Shown here piece after piece: positions 1 through 11,600 of a DNA stretch of 64,000 bases. The translations under genes were made by a program, and so were the position numbers. Below the pieces are notes generated by a model, which did no database searches, was not told the DNA's origin, and worked only from the letters and a program-made list of their open reading frames with translations. Source of the DNA: Acanthaster planci (lineage: Eukaryota > Echinodermata > Asteroidea > Valvatida > Acanthasteridae). Location: assembly GCF_001949145.1 (NCBI RefSeq), contig NW_019091377.1, positions 509,735 through 573,734 on the forward strand. The letters run 5' to 3'. Every line of letters begins with the position of its first letter. Within the stretch, counting starts at the first letter, position 1.

Positions 1-1549
1 TGTTTTACCTCCAAACAGTGTCGTAGCCAGGCTCTTCGGCGGGGGGGGGGAGTTCCCCCTTTCCACCGGCTATGCCACTGCCTTTACGGCCCTTTCGAGA
101 GCTTTGGTATAATTGGTGTATGTCCACGCAGGCAGAGGTTTACTCCGCATAACGAGTTCGGCTTTTTAAAATGCTCTAAATCACGTCTTTTCATATTGTT
201 GCATCGAAGATTTTGAAACAATTAAATACAAGAACCTAATTTCGAAGCTTACCCGAAAAGGATAATTTTTGGGTGTCTCTGCCACGAACATCAGTTTGTT
301 CGACTATGACCATGAATGTCAGCGAGCTAGTATTCGCCAACCAGAATCGAAAGCCCACGCACCCCACGCCGACCAATCACGTTTATTTTTCAGCCTGATG
401 ATGGATGCTCTGTGACAAAAGCCATTTTAAGACTTTTTTACACTGCATGGATCCATCTGTGACTTGTCATCTGATCCCTGATGATGGGGTGAAACTGTAA
501 GAATAGGTCTATTCCCTGTTCCATTCCAAACAAGGAAACGCCACTTATACAATTACTCACACACGAATGAATAAAAATGTAGTCATTCATTATTCTTCAA
601 ATTTCAGAGAGTTTTTTTTCAGTAGGCCTATGATTTTTACGACACACTCCACAAAAACTAAGGATTATTTAAGACCAAGCGGCCATTTCTTGTTAGAGGT
701 AAATCTTATATGCACTTAAATGATTACCCAGCAAAATTACCCACAGACCGGGGGGGGGAATCAGTAATCTGATATTTCCATTGATGGTGTGCATTTCTCA
801 AAGCAGAATCTCTTCCCAGCTGATGACCTGTCCTATTCTAGCTTATCGAGATATTTCCATTTCGTCATTCTGATGAATAATAGGAGGTCAGTGTTATTTT
901 GTGGTGTGATATTTACAGATTGCTGTGGAAACACCGATTTATACAAAACAAATATGCGGATGATCTTCCCGTACCGCTGTTTTTTAATTTGCAAAATTCA
1001 TGAATTCCGAGCAAATCTCTTCAGATTAGTTGGTATCTGCAAGATCCAGACCATCGAACCGCTCCAGGGCAGGTGACTTGCATTTGGCTATAGCGGAGTT
1101 TTGAACTACACTCTCACACAGCAATGAATTAATTCACATGAACATAAATTCGCTCAGTGCTTCGCACGATGGATGCGTTCAATCCATATCTATAAACCCA
1201 GCTCTATTTCATTTTTAATGACCTTTCTTAAGAGCGGAGAAAGTCTTCCCATTATTTAAAAAAAAAGTCCACAAAGAAAAGGGAAAAAGTGGCTTGAAAC
1301 TGCCAACTGCCACATCTTCACTTTATAATTATGAAGTAAACACCCTTTAAGAATGACTTTATGAGGCTATAATCCTGGTGGTGCACTCAGGTTTAAGGGT
1401 GCCAGAGTTGGGCTGACCATCTCGGACAAAGACTGACCGAGTGGCCTATCCATTTGGCGATTCCCATACAGCCCCGGCATTAGTTTTGCGCATCTGTGTT
1501 TTGCTGCATAATGTGGCAGGGGGTGACTGGGGACTGTCCGTCACGCTGT
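1..1549. other. Non-coding flank, no gene seen
   Basis: AT-rich sequence with short poly-G and poly-A runs (about 41-50, 750-757, 1258-1266). I see no exon with good splice sites and no long conserved-looking frame on either strand. The part nearest 1549 should be the 3' UTR of the minus-strand gene ending at 1550. An ATTAAA on the minus strand near 1213-1218 is a weak poly(A) candidate. Confidence 0.4.
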
Positions 1550-1683
1550 TCACGTCACCGTGTTGCTCCTCTTGTGCTTCAACTTCTTCTTTCCCCCACT
1601 CTTCTTCTTCTTCTTGGCCGGACCCTTGGCCGCTACTTTGGCTTCGGCCTCTGCCTGAATGGCCATCCTTTCGTTGGCTATCG
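1550..1683 (-). CDS. Terminal exon of a partial minus-strand gene, lysine-rich tail
   Basis: On the minus strand a good acceptor (CTTGCAG) is followed by 134 nt ending in TGA at 1552-1550. The peptide is an alpha-helical, alanine/glutamate-rich stretch (ERMAIQAEAEAKVAAKGPA), then a strongly basic tail (KKKKKSGGKKK) and the end KRSNTVT. The exon begins in phase 1, so a preceding exon ending with one extra base is required. I could not find that exon in 1.7-6.1 kb. The candidate exons at 6139-6466 end in a different phase, so at least one exon is missing from the model if they belong together. The polylysine tail suggests a nucleic-acid-binding or nuclear/axonemal end, but no family was recognised. 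Confidence 0.55.
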
Positions 1684-3977
1684 CTGCAAGACAGGTATCC
1701 ATAGAAAAAAAAATGATGAGGCCTGAAAATGTTCCATTCTCAGCGTCAAAGAGCACAACCGTACTTTAACACGGCGCTGACACGTTAAGTCAGCAGTCCT
1801 GATGTACATGTACATGTATTTTTATTCACTTCGAACATGCCAAATTTCTTGGAAAACCAGTCCCAGCCGTTTATGTTGTATCAGCAACCCAATGTGATTG
1901 TTGTAACAATAATTAAACATTCACATGTCAGATTGGTCTACGGTCATCCGATCTCAATTTTTTGCGCTAATGCAGTTCCTTTATTTCCACTTCAAGACAC
2001 AATATCGACACATTATTTAATTCCAGGCAAATTGAGAACCAACACATTCATGTTTCTTTAATTTGCCCATAACAGAAAAAGATGTTCATCAAAAATGTAC
2101 AAACATAAAAAAGTGTAGTGTCCAAGATGCTGCATAGATAAATTCTATATCTACGAATTCCTGCTTCCTGAAGCATGTGAGCTACAACAAATGTATTAAT
2201 ATACCCTTCCAGTCCAGCCACCACTAGTTTTTTTTTCCCCATTTTCTTCTCTTTTTGTCCCCAGAGTGAATGTGTCAACAAAATTTGCTCCTTCTCGTAG
2301 TTGCATTTCCTCTCCTGGCTTAGCTTTCCGTCCATCTTGTCATTCCCCCGGGAGCTATGAGCTAAAAGCACACATCCAGACGGACAGCTGATGAGTACGG
2401 ACCTAAGGAGACCACGTCGATCTTTTTCACAGGTAGGATTTAATGGACTCTTGTCATAATCCTGGTCCGCTTCTAACCTTGCCCATGGCTCGATAACCCA
2501 ACCCGAACCTTCCTGACCCCCCCCCAAAAAAAACACACTTTGCAGGAAATTAAGCCAGTGACTTTCTGTAACTTGTAAATATATCTTCCACGAAGCAAGA
2601 GGATTTCTCATGCTCAGTGTGCAGCTCCATGTACCGATCGCTTCAGTTTTGCAATAAATTCTGAACCCATTAGGAAGATTGTGACTGACCAGTAACTGAG
2701 GGGAAATTAAGATAATCCATCCAAGATTCAAAGACATAACTTGGAGATCTGGTCCCCTGACTTAACAGCACAGTTGTGTCTGCGCCTTTGAGCTGACAGG
2801 GACAACTTTTGAAATAATGCACTAAATTCTTGACTTCACAAAACAAATCAATAACACAACATCTGATCGCAAGCGTATCACTCCTATATGTAAATCCTAG
2901 TTAATGCAGAAAAAAATTACATATTTTGAGTTTTAAGAACACAATGAATATTACTGTGAGACCACAAAGTGTGGTAGGCTTTTTTTGGTTTTTTTATTAT
3001 TTTTTATATCAAAACCTTTTTCTATGAATCCTTCATGGCAGAATTCCATTTGATGCAATTTATATTCCAACTGAATACAGACATTAAAAACAAATTTCAA
3101 CAGCAAACATGTCATTTGGATGATGAGGGGGCTCTTTTGTCTTGAGAGCGAGTCTCGGTAACAGTGCAATTAAGGAGTTGTGCACCTGCAACTGCATTTA
3201 TTCCTAGTACCTACAATCTTTGTAAATGGCGATGCTATAACGAGAATAAGACCAATGAAAGACTCAGCAGTGGGCCATTTGTCGTAAACGGCCGACGGTA
3301 AGTGTCTCCTGCATGGCAACGGGGAGGCTATATGAGGAGGGAAATGCGCCATTTGAATGGACTCAAATCTCCAGGGGCTCTTTTCATTTGGTACAGGTCA
3401 ATTTTTCTCCACGGAGATGCAACTGGAACTGCGACACCATTGATCCCTACTTGGTAAACAAAGAATTTTGACTTGGTTTCCTGCCACAGAACCTCTGCAT
3501 TGGCGGAAGTCTAATTTGATTTAAGGACTGCTCTTTTCTATTGGTCAGATGTTATCCATTTTCTTAAATACTCTTTGGCTTGCTACAAAATGCAAATTGA
3601 CCTACGCAAAGTATAGATGATTTCAACAGTGGCACTGTTGGATGCTGCAGCCTGTTGAAGTTTATTCAGTTAGGATATTTGATATCTAGTGTTATCTATT
3701 CCTGTCTCTTTTACAAATTACACCGTTTTGGAAGCAGATAATTTCATTTCTAGTTTTTAATTTCGAACCCCAAAACTTCCAAATTCTGATTTGTTTCTTT
3801 CTCTATTATGTCAGAGATGTCCTTATTTTTGAATACTGATTCGCTTACTAAAATGCTTGCATAACATGCGCCTGTAATGGTTGATTGTAACATGCATCTT
3901 TTGAAATAAGAGCCATTTTATCCACAGAAAAATAACAGCAACCTGTTTATGAATGCCTTATCTTTCTTTAAATGAGC

Positions 3978-4420
3978 CGGTCCTAAACGTGCGTTTAAGA
4001 CCGATTCAGGAGAATGGACGTGACTAATGCCCGAGCCGCTGCACAGATTCATTCCAATTCATAAATACCTTTTTAGTCCGAGTTAAAAGAAGTCCATTAT
4101 GATGGATTTCCCACGATTTTCTGCTAGAATTTTACTTCCAGTTTCCCGAACACCCCTGTCCATATTATGGTATATTTCCTGTGCAAGTTGTCCAAAAGAC
4201 TCTCCTGATATGGACCTGGCGCGTGCGTGGCGAGCCGCATGCACACAGACTCTTGACCAATTAGAATCGATTAAACTGCCTTGTGTCCAAGATGCCAGCG
4301 CGTGATTTACGCAGCGGGTATTGTCACTTCTCAGCGGGCGTTATCAAATGTTAATGCACAGTCAAGTTGCACACTGTTGAATAGGGAGAATGTCTGAGGT
4401 ACATGTGTTTATGAATAGGC
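3978..4420 (+). repeat. Dispersed repeat family A, copy 1
   Basis: This stretch matches the reverse complement of 24240-24700 over most of its length. Shared blocks include TTATGAATTC/ATTCATAAATAC-type ends, GATGGATTT near 4100, TCTCCTGATAT near 4201 and a GCGGGCGTTATCAAATG-like block near 4332. Similarity is moderate by eye, so both copies are old. It has no coding capacity. It is probably a non-autonomous DNA transposon, but the exact ends were not resolved. Confidence 0.6.
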
Positions 4421-5798
4421 CCTTTGTTATTAATTCTGCTCACCTAGTGCTTTTTCTGCCAATTTGTATTTTCGGAACAGCTTCCCAAGCCAAACTTCTG
4501 GCTGATTCAACAATCTGTAAGATCAAAATAAAGAAACGTAGAAGGAAGAAAACTAATACGCCCACAGACAGCTAATGCTGCTGTGCAGGCACACATCATG
4601 AACTATAAAATTTGCACGTATCAACTTCAGGACCACAGGCAAAAATAGAAAAACAAACTTTTAATTTTGACAGTTTTTACAAAGCTCTAACTCCTTTCCG
4701 ATATTTGAGCGTCTAAAATGTAACCTCTGGGCCCTGGATTTTCTCCACAAACAAATTATTTCCAAAAGGGCTACTAGCATTATTCGTTATTACTGCCCAT
4801 GTTTTTTTTACTATTGTGCAATGTCACAACTATGTCCTAAGTATTAACAGAAGGGCCTACGCCTCGTGGGACTCTCTGTTTCTGCTGACGCTAGTGTTCA
4901 GCAAACCCTCTCCGCAGGCGCATTTTAGCCATTGACAAAAGAATCCCAACCCACCGCTGTCTGACCACTTCCACGTGAGAGACATAGGCTAGACTTAAAC
5001 CAGTTTAGCTGAGCCCGAGGTCTGAAAGGCGAGGGCATTGAGTCCTAGAGGGTGGACTCTGTCAATCTTGGTTCACGCAATCACATTATCACGTTTGTCA
5101 CGGGCCTTACCCGAGGGAGGATTTTTCTGGAAGTTCTAACAAGCAGTCATCATAACCTCGCTGGGTGGGAGGTAAAAGTCCCCTGTCAGGCAAGAAAAGC
5201 CAACTGGCGTCAATGCATTATTATACTTTCATAAGAGAATGTGTTCCCGGTGCATTCGCTCATGTTATTTTTACACGTACATTATGTTGCTTTCCAAAAA
5301 TCCTCATGAAGTGCGAGTGCCATACATTCCGCGAAAAATTACATTCTGGGATCGCTATTTCAAATTAGAAGTTGCAGTCATGTTTTGAACTGCACCAAAC
5401 TTCGGCGTCTGGGATATGCTCTCATTCGGCCGACTGCGGCTGAGCGATGTTGCACACTGACCCGACGAATTATAGCAACCGCTTGCACATACCGTGTAAA
5501 TCAAGTTTACACTTGCTTGGACTTCATTAATTAAAAACAAATTCCTGATAGTAATATCCCAAAATTTGTCTGTAGACAGATCTTTAGAAATTGCCTACTA
5601 TCACTTTTTCTTCTTGACATCTTGCCTGATAGAAATATTTCACAGGGAGCTTATTCCCATAGCTATCTTTAAACCAGTGCTTTTCAACAATTAATTCCTT
5701 TATGGACAGCTGCAAGTATGGGACCGTGCCTTTAATATGTCATTTCAGTACATCTAATGACAACCTTACTTTAAATGTTGACGAATACGGGCAATTCA

Positions 5799-5943
5799 TA
5801 ATAGTGCGCCTTCAAGAGTTTGCAGCGTGTTGGCCAATCACAATGTACGAAATCTGTCGACCCTTTCCAAACTTACATCGGGTCGACAGATTTCGCACAT
5901 TGTAATTGGCCAGTGCGTTGCAAACTCTTGGAAGTGCACTATT
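5799..5943. repeat. Imperfect palindrome (fold-back), arms about 65 bp
   Basis: The left arm (5799-5863) and right arm (5880-5943) are near-perfect reverse complements around a 16-nt spacer. Both carry AATCTGTCGACCC at the inner end and AATAGTGC at the outer end, with a few substitutions between arms. It could be the remnant of a fold-back transposon or a template-switch inverted duplication. No flanking duplication was recognised. Confidence 0.8.
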
Positions 5944-6138
5944 GTGCAAATAACATTCTGTGTGGCCCGTTTATTTAAAAATATCACAACAAAACTCTTT
6001 CAAAACTTTTCTTTACAATTTGGAAAATTTCCTACGTATAAATCTGTAAGTTGGTCCCGGGTACCCGGCCCCCTAATTTCTGGTCGTGTATTCCAAACCA
6101 CTTCTGCGGTGTATAATGGAACCATCATACTATCCCAC

Positions 6139-6466
6139 CTTGCCAGGGTATGTGCAGACACATTGACACCCCTCTCTAGCAGCTGTTGATGCATGTCTTC
6201 CATTTCTTGTTCTTGAGCGCTTAACGGGACGATCTGTAACCAAATCGAGGAAATCACAACAATCCATTCACGAGAAATAAGCCAATCATTCTGTTTACCG
6301 GTTCATTATTAACGTACACAGTTGAATTTCGTCCCAAGCAAAACAGCATTGAAAAGGATTTGCACTGGCTTGACACAGCACGCTGAAAATTATATCGAGA
6401 TATTTTCGGATCTGAAGGCAACGCCGGGAGCCTTTTAAGGAGCTTTCTCGGTCCAGTTCCAAACAT
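6139..6466 (-). CDS. Candidate two 5' exons of a minus-strand gene
   Basis: An ATG at 6466-6464 opens 56 codons (starting MFGTGPRKLLKRLPALPSD) to a GTAAAC donor after 6299. An acceptor (GGTTACAG) then opens an in-phase 95-nt exon, 6233-6139, encoding a helical stretch (EQEMEDMHQQLLERGV) that stops at a GTGGGA donor. The intron between them is only 65 bp, shorter than elsewhere in this window, so the first exon is less sure than the second. These may be the start of the gene whose last exon is at 1550-1683, but the phases do not join directly. Product not recognised. Confidence 0.35.
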
Positions 6467-7545
6467 CTCATGTTTGTTGCTTTTAAACTGAAAAGAGCAG
6501 GCGTCCATGCAAGAATCTTACGATTTCTTACCGGAATACGCAAAGGTGTTTCACTGTTGCAGCGATAGCTAAGTTGTCCAATGTAAGAAATAATACGGGA
6601 CGAGATTCTAGTGAAAATTAGACACTATCCATCCCTCAAAATGGTGGGCATGTATCTTGGAGGATTGTCTCATTGGCTCAATTTCACTTCTTCCGACAAA
6701 ATGTATGTCACCACATCGACAAGCTTGATCCAGAAACTTCAGTGTCACAAATTTATGCTGATCCACAATTCGTAACTGAAGCTACATTGATTTCAGTGCG
6801 ATAATTTCTGGGCCAGGCAGGTAATGCCAGCACTTACAGCAACCTCAGTCTAAGGAATTTTTCTGTCAAATGCTACAGAGTGAAAACGTACTAGTTTGGG
6901 CACCGGGGTACACAGGTATCGGTTTACAGCGCAGGGTAAAATGAAACTTAATACTGTAGTGTAGTAAGCACTATTTGATTTAAGTAGGGTCACTGAATTA
7001 ATGGCTTTACTGCAAGAATGCACTGATCGGCCGTGCTCGCAGTGTGTCCTCTGCCCTGCCACAGTTGCAAAAAGGTTTGTCTGTGGGGCTCACTGTAAAC
7101 AAAATTACAAATAAATGCCTCTTCTGACCACTCACACTCTTAAAACAACCAAATCAAAATGTTGAGTGATTTTCCTAGTTGTTCAAACTTGACTACAGAT
7201 TCAGTCAAACATCCGCCGCGCTGACGTTGGCAAATCATGCTTTCTGACAAGATTCCTATTCGATGCCTTTTGGACTGTCAATGAACTGACTGAAAAATCT
7301 AGTCAGGTTGACTAATTTCCACTTGCACCCAGCTGACCCTGAAGCGCTAGTCAGATTTTACTAAATTCTAGTCAAACTTGACTGCATATTACGACAGAGC
7401 AGTTTAACTGTTAAAGTCATGTTATACTCCAAATATCTATTGGCTTGTCCTGGTATCTGCCAGTTTGGGTTTCCACACAGAGACATGTCCTCATGAGACT
7501 TAACTGGAAAGTTCCCCGCGGAAAAGGGTAGAATTTTGTTTGAGG
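6467..7545. other. Non-coding spacer
   Basis: No exon or repeat with clear boundaries was seen. If the ATG at 6466 is a true start, the promoter of that minus-strand gene lies here. Confidence 0.3.
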
Positions 7546-7806
7546 TCAAAAGGTTAGGGGTGTAATGTCAACACGAATTTGAAAAAAGTGCATGAGAATG
7601 TTTGATTGTAAGGAAAAGTCTCGTATTGGTGGAGTTGGTAATGAATTCCATACTTGTGGTTCCTCTTCTTCGGATGATTCCGACTCCTGTTTCCTTGGTC
7701 TTCGGATAATTGGCTTGGGCTCGTCCGCTGCAACAACTGACGGAAAACATGAAAAGACCATCAATGCAAAAAATGTAATCACCACGACAAGATGAAAAGC
7801 AGTCAT
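7546..7806 (-). CDS. Possible small secreted protein, or a spliced acidic exon
   Basis: From an ATG at 7806 an 86-codon frame begins with a textbook signal peptide: a hydrophobic core of about 17 residues, then SVVAADE as a likely signal-peptidase site. A basic/acidic segment follows (PIIRRPRKQ, then SESSEEEEPQ). The same DNA can be read as an intron end, because the hydrophobic part coincides with a pyrimidine-rich tract ending in GTTGTTGCAG. In that case only the acidic segment is an exon, possibly closing at a GTATGG donor after the EEEEPQ codons. It lies about 0.8 kb downstream of the 786-codon gene on the same strand. No family was recognised. Confidence 0.35.
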   Translation of the reverse strand: MTAFHLVVVITFFALMVFSCFPSVVAADEPKPIIRRPRKQESESSEEEEPQVWNSLPTPPIRDFSLQSNILMHFFQIRVDITPLTF

Positions 7807-7839
7807 GGACAATTTTGTGCTCACTAAGCCAACAGGAGT

Positions 7840-7990
7840 TTTGGATGAGAAGATGGTTCTTTCCTAACCTTCCACTTCTGTGACTTGGGTTCAAATCCCA
7901 TCCAGGCCAATGCGTGGATTTGGCTTTGAGCTCCTACGTGATGCTGTGGGTTTCCCATTTCAAACTGTAAAATAATGTGCGGTGACAGGA
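7840..7990 (+). repeat. tRNA-derived SINE remnant
   Basis: A B-box-like GGGTTCAAATCCCATCC at about 7888-7904 matches the RNA polymerase III consensus GGTTCGANTCC with one change. A weaker A-box region lies upstream and non-tRNA sequence (GCGTGGATTTGGCTTTGAG) downstream. There is no clear tail or target duplication. It is a fragment, not a functional tRNA. Confidence 0.45.
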
Positions 7991-8199
7991 ATCTCCAACG
8001 AGCCCCCTCATGGCTCCACCTTGCCGTACGTTTCACCATTTGACTACTGGTGCACATACTATACTAAGAGCCTTACAGAGTTGTGACCTGAGATGGTATG
8101 CATCGTGGTGTATGACTATGACGCCAGTTTGTTTGCTCATTGGTGGGTTGTTGTATGCAGGATACGGATGTAAAAATGGCCGCATTTTTACAATGAGCG

Positions 8200-8505
8200 C
8201 CGAGCTGGACCAAGGGAGGGCACAAGTTTCCAACCAACAATTTTCCAAGTAACGGAGGCTCCTTTAGGCCGTGTCCAAAACGGGCTTCCAGAGTTACGGC
8301 TAGGTCTATTGTCTGCGCGTCTCCACGCATTTCCATTGGAGCGAAGACCTAGACCTAGCTCTAGACAAGAGATTCGGATGCAGCCTTGGTCGGAGCTGCA
8401 CTTTACTGATTCACAGTTGACTATAAAATGCACATAATACGGTCGTGTCGCTACCAGCAAAATGAACACTCCCGACCAACACGGCTCTTTTCTGCTCAAT
8501 TAGGC
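8200..8505 (+). repeat. Dispersed repeat family B, copy 1
   Basis: It shares blocks in the same order with 18868-19040: AGCTGGACCAAGGGAGG, a CTGCACTT...TTCAC block, AAAATGCA, and GAACACTCCCGACCAACA with CGGCTCTTTTC. Copy 1 is about 130 bp longer, with the extra DNA in its centre. It has no coding capacity and looks like a short non-autonomous element. Confidence 0.6.
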
Positions 8506-8627
8506 AGATGCTTCAAGGTGACATGACGAACAGATCAAAAGATGAATGACTGTTTCACACAGTGCAGACTTTGGCAGCAAAATTGCTTCTAATCCATGGT
8601 TGTCACAACTCTATATCCGGCTATGGA

Positions 8628-11600
8628 CTAACTCAGCTTGGAGTATTTCTTCTCCTTGTTGAGGGTGCCCTCTCGTAATGCTTTCACTGCCTCTCGATTC
8701 CTCTTGTAGTCAATAGCACTGCAATATTAGAACACAAAAGGATCTATAAACTTTCTCAAAAAAGTAACGTCTGACTGACTTCAACAATTCTAAATGTCAT
8801 TTGGTCCCTTTGCATGTTCTAGTTATGCAAACAAGTCCGCATGATATTCGTTAGTTTCTGGGACAAAGTCCTTTGCTGCTGGTCGCTTTAGTATTTTAAT
8901 TTTGTTTAGTTATTTAATATTTGATATCCAACAGCAGAGATCTGCCATTTGCAGGTATTATGATTGAAAAAATACATTTACAAATGAAATTGTACTGTAT
9001 CATATTAAATATTAAAATATGATAACAATCATTAACATTCCTCCGTTGAACACGAAAATGTTGTTAAACTAATCTTTTTTTTAAAGTAAGCTTCATAATT
9101 TTGTTTATGGAAATGAGAGTATGTAACTTCTTTTTCACTCACCGTTTCTTTGGTGTGACCACAATGGCTGTGCTAGATTTGCTGGCAAGTTTACAAACGT
9201 CAGATCTCATCTGTATAATCATTGATGTAAATTACATCATATTAATTTGTGAACATTCACCAACTGAAAACAAAGATGACAGAAAAAGACGATAACGAGA
9301 TTAAAACTTAACATCCTCAGAAATAACAAAAGAAATGGCTGAATGTGGTTGACTTTGAAAGTTACTGTGGCCAAAGAGCTAAATGTAACAACGTAAACGA
9401 TACATTTGCAGGAGGTTTGGCCGAATGCGGACGTCTTCTCATCTTCCCTGGACTTTTTCTTCCAGAAGCAATCTCTGCACTATGTCCCTTGCTCGGAGCA
9501 GAGACCGGCCTTGTGGGCACCTGGAAATGAGACACAAGAGCTGCACACTGATGTTTGTCTGAACAATCTCCCATAATGTCAACAGATTCTCAATGCAAAG
9601 TGACATGTCAAACTTTGACCCGTTTGATGTGCATGTATGAAAATTTTAATGTACAAAACAGACTGAGTAGCTTTGTTTTCTGTATGGATATATGTGTCTC
9701 AGTTGCTGCCATCTTCGGCTCAGCAACATAATGCTATTAAAACGATCCCCTGATATCCCTTATAGACAAAATATTTGTCTTCAAGACTGGATGAAGTCGA
9801 GTCTTGCTGTGTGGAATTTTTATGTTTATGAAAAGTACAAATACAGGGTCATGAACTGTGTTATTTTCTTACGAGAGATACTTTGCCATTAGTGACTGGC
9901 TCTGACTGCTCAGCCATTTCCATCTCCCCTGGGGTTGTGCTGATATCGGTATCTCCTTGTCTGTGACTCATTCTTGACTCAGGTCTGGGCAGAGCTGTCA
10001 TGCCGACCTGAACATTTTGTTAGGAGTCAAGGACGAATGATTAACAAAAAGGGTTCCTTCAGAATGAATCTCAAATATACTTGGCTTGTTATTAACCATG
10101 TGTATTCTTAATTGTTCCCACTTGTCAACTAGGTCCGATTCAGAGCTTTCAAGCACAGAAATTCACTGAGCACTGAAAGTATTTGCTTAGAAAAACAGGT
10201 CACCAGCCAGAATGTCGTACACTGTGCACTAATATTGTAACTGGTTCCCTGCTGAATTGTGCTTAGTGCATAAACAAGTGCTTGTATAAATTTCCTTCTA
10301 GAAAGCGCTGTGAGATTGAGTCCTAGTCTACATACTCCTTTCAGAATCTTGAAGAAAATGTAGCCAACAAACCAGCCTACTTCAGGCTTGTTAGGCTATA
10401 GGGCACCCTCTCAGAGCAGCTGCACGTGATACTCACGTTATTGGCAGGCTTGGTTGGTCTCCTGATAATGCTGTGCGTCCGACAAGAGGCATCGTCACTG
10501 CTTGTGCTACCGGCTCTCCCCCTCAGTCCTTCACCCACGTCTTTCCTCTTGTCTTGCCTCAGCAAGGCAGACCGGAAAGGCTCTGTCGCCTGTCTGATGA
10601 CGGAGACCGACTTCTCCTCCGTGGGCCCTTGGTCTCCAAACTGGATGGTCTTAGTCGTGAGCACAGCTGCCTGGGTGGGGTAAGTCAACTCCCTTGACAA
10701 CTCGTAGTAGTTCCTCTTGAAGGAGGTTTGGGATATCTGTCTGGTGACCGACGATGCTCCAGTTGCCGGCTTAATATCATCAGTTTCCTCTGATAGAGCC
10801 ATCCGTGACATCATGGTCTCAACGTCCGGCTGTGTCTTGCTGTGCTGAACACCATCCGATTTGGACTGTGGACCTTCCATCTTAGACTGTTCCGTATCAT
10901 CCCCGTACTCCACTCCAACAATTGGTACCTTCGCTGATCGGGGTCTTGCAGTCTTGGCTCTAGCAGGTATCTTTTGGGCTGGGGAAACACTTGTAGCTCT
11001 GGAGCCTGGAGCACTGGATGCTGTCTCAGTAACATTCCTACTTGCATTGGCTGCACTTTGGGGTTGTCTCTTTCCAACCGGCGGGTGGGGTACAAACGGT
11101 TTCAAGATATCACGGGGCGTTATATCAATTGTGACATTACGCTCCTCCATGATGTGGACCGAATGTTTGCTTTTAGGTTTATATTGGGACTTCTTCTCAA
11201 TGACCTCTTCGGGATCGGAGGTACCCACCAAAACTTCTCCATCTGCCACTTTGTCCTTTTTTTCTGGCAAGCCCCGAAGAACCACCCTGACATGTTGCTC
11301 AGAGTTTGAGGATGTGGGTTGGTCACGGTAGGGCAGCTCAGAGGGACTGTTGGAGGGTTCCTCAAGTTGAGACAAGACTTCACTGGTCACACTCTGAAGC
11401 TCTAGATCTGTTGGCTGCTTGCCATCTGATGATTCCTCCTGAGGTCTACATTCATTTGCCCCAAACAAAGAAGGCCAAAGCCAGCATTAGACAGCAAAAG
11501 ACAAGACTTGAAATTCACGTTTTTGACCGAGTTGAGCAAACCCAGAAATCTGATTTGCCCTACATTATGTCTGTTGATTTGAGCACATTTCTTCCCCTTT

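Larger units (their letters stand above)
1684..6138. other. Probable intron or intergenic DNA with repeats
   Basis: No convincing exon was found. The stretch contains an open minus-strand frame of 229 codons (2737-2048) with no coding character, a dispersed repeat copy at 3978-4420 and an imperfect palindrome at 5799-5943. If the 6.1-6.5 kb and 1.55 kb exons belong to one gene, this is its intron and must hide at least one short exon. Confidence 0.4.

Noticed and set aside
2048-2737. Minus-strand open frame of 229 codons
   Set aside because: It has no family-like motifs, contains low-complexity and stop-poor chance sequence, and lacks a convincing start or splice context. Not called as a gene.
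10861-11331. Plus-strand frames of 94 to 156 codons at 10.4-11.7 kb
   Set aside because: They are antisense shadows of the 1009-nt exon of the 786-codon gene.
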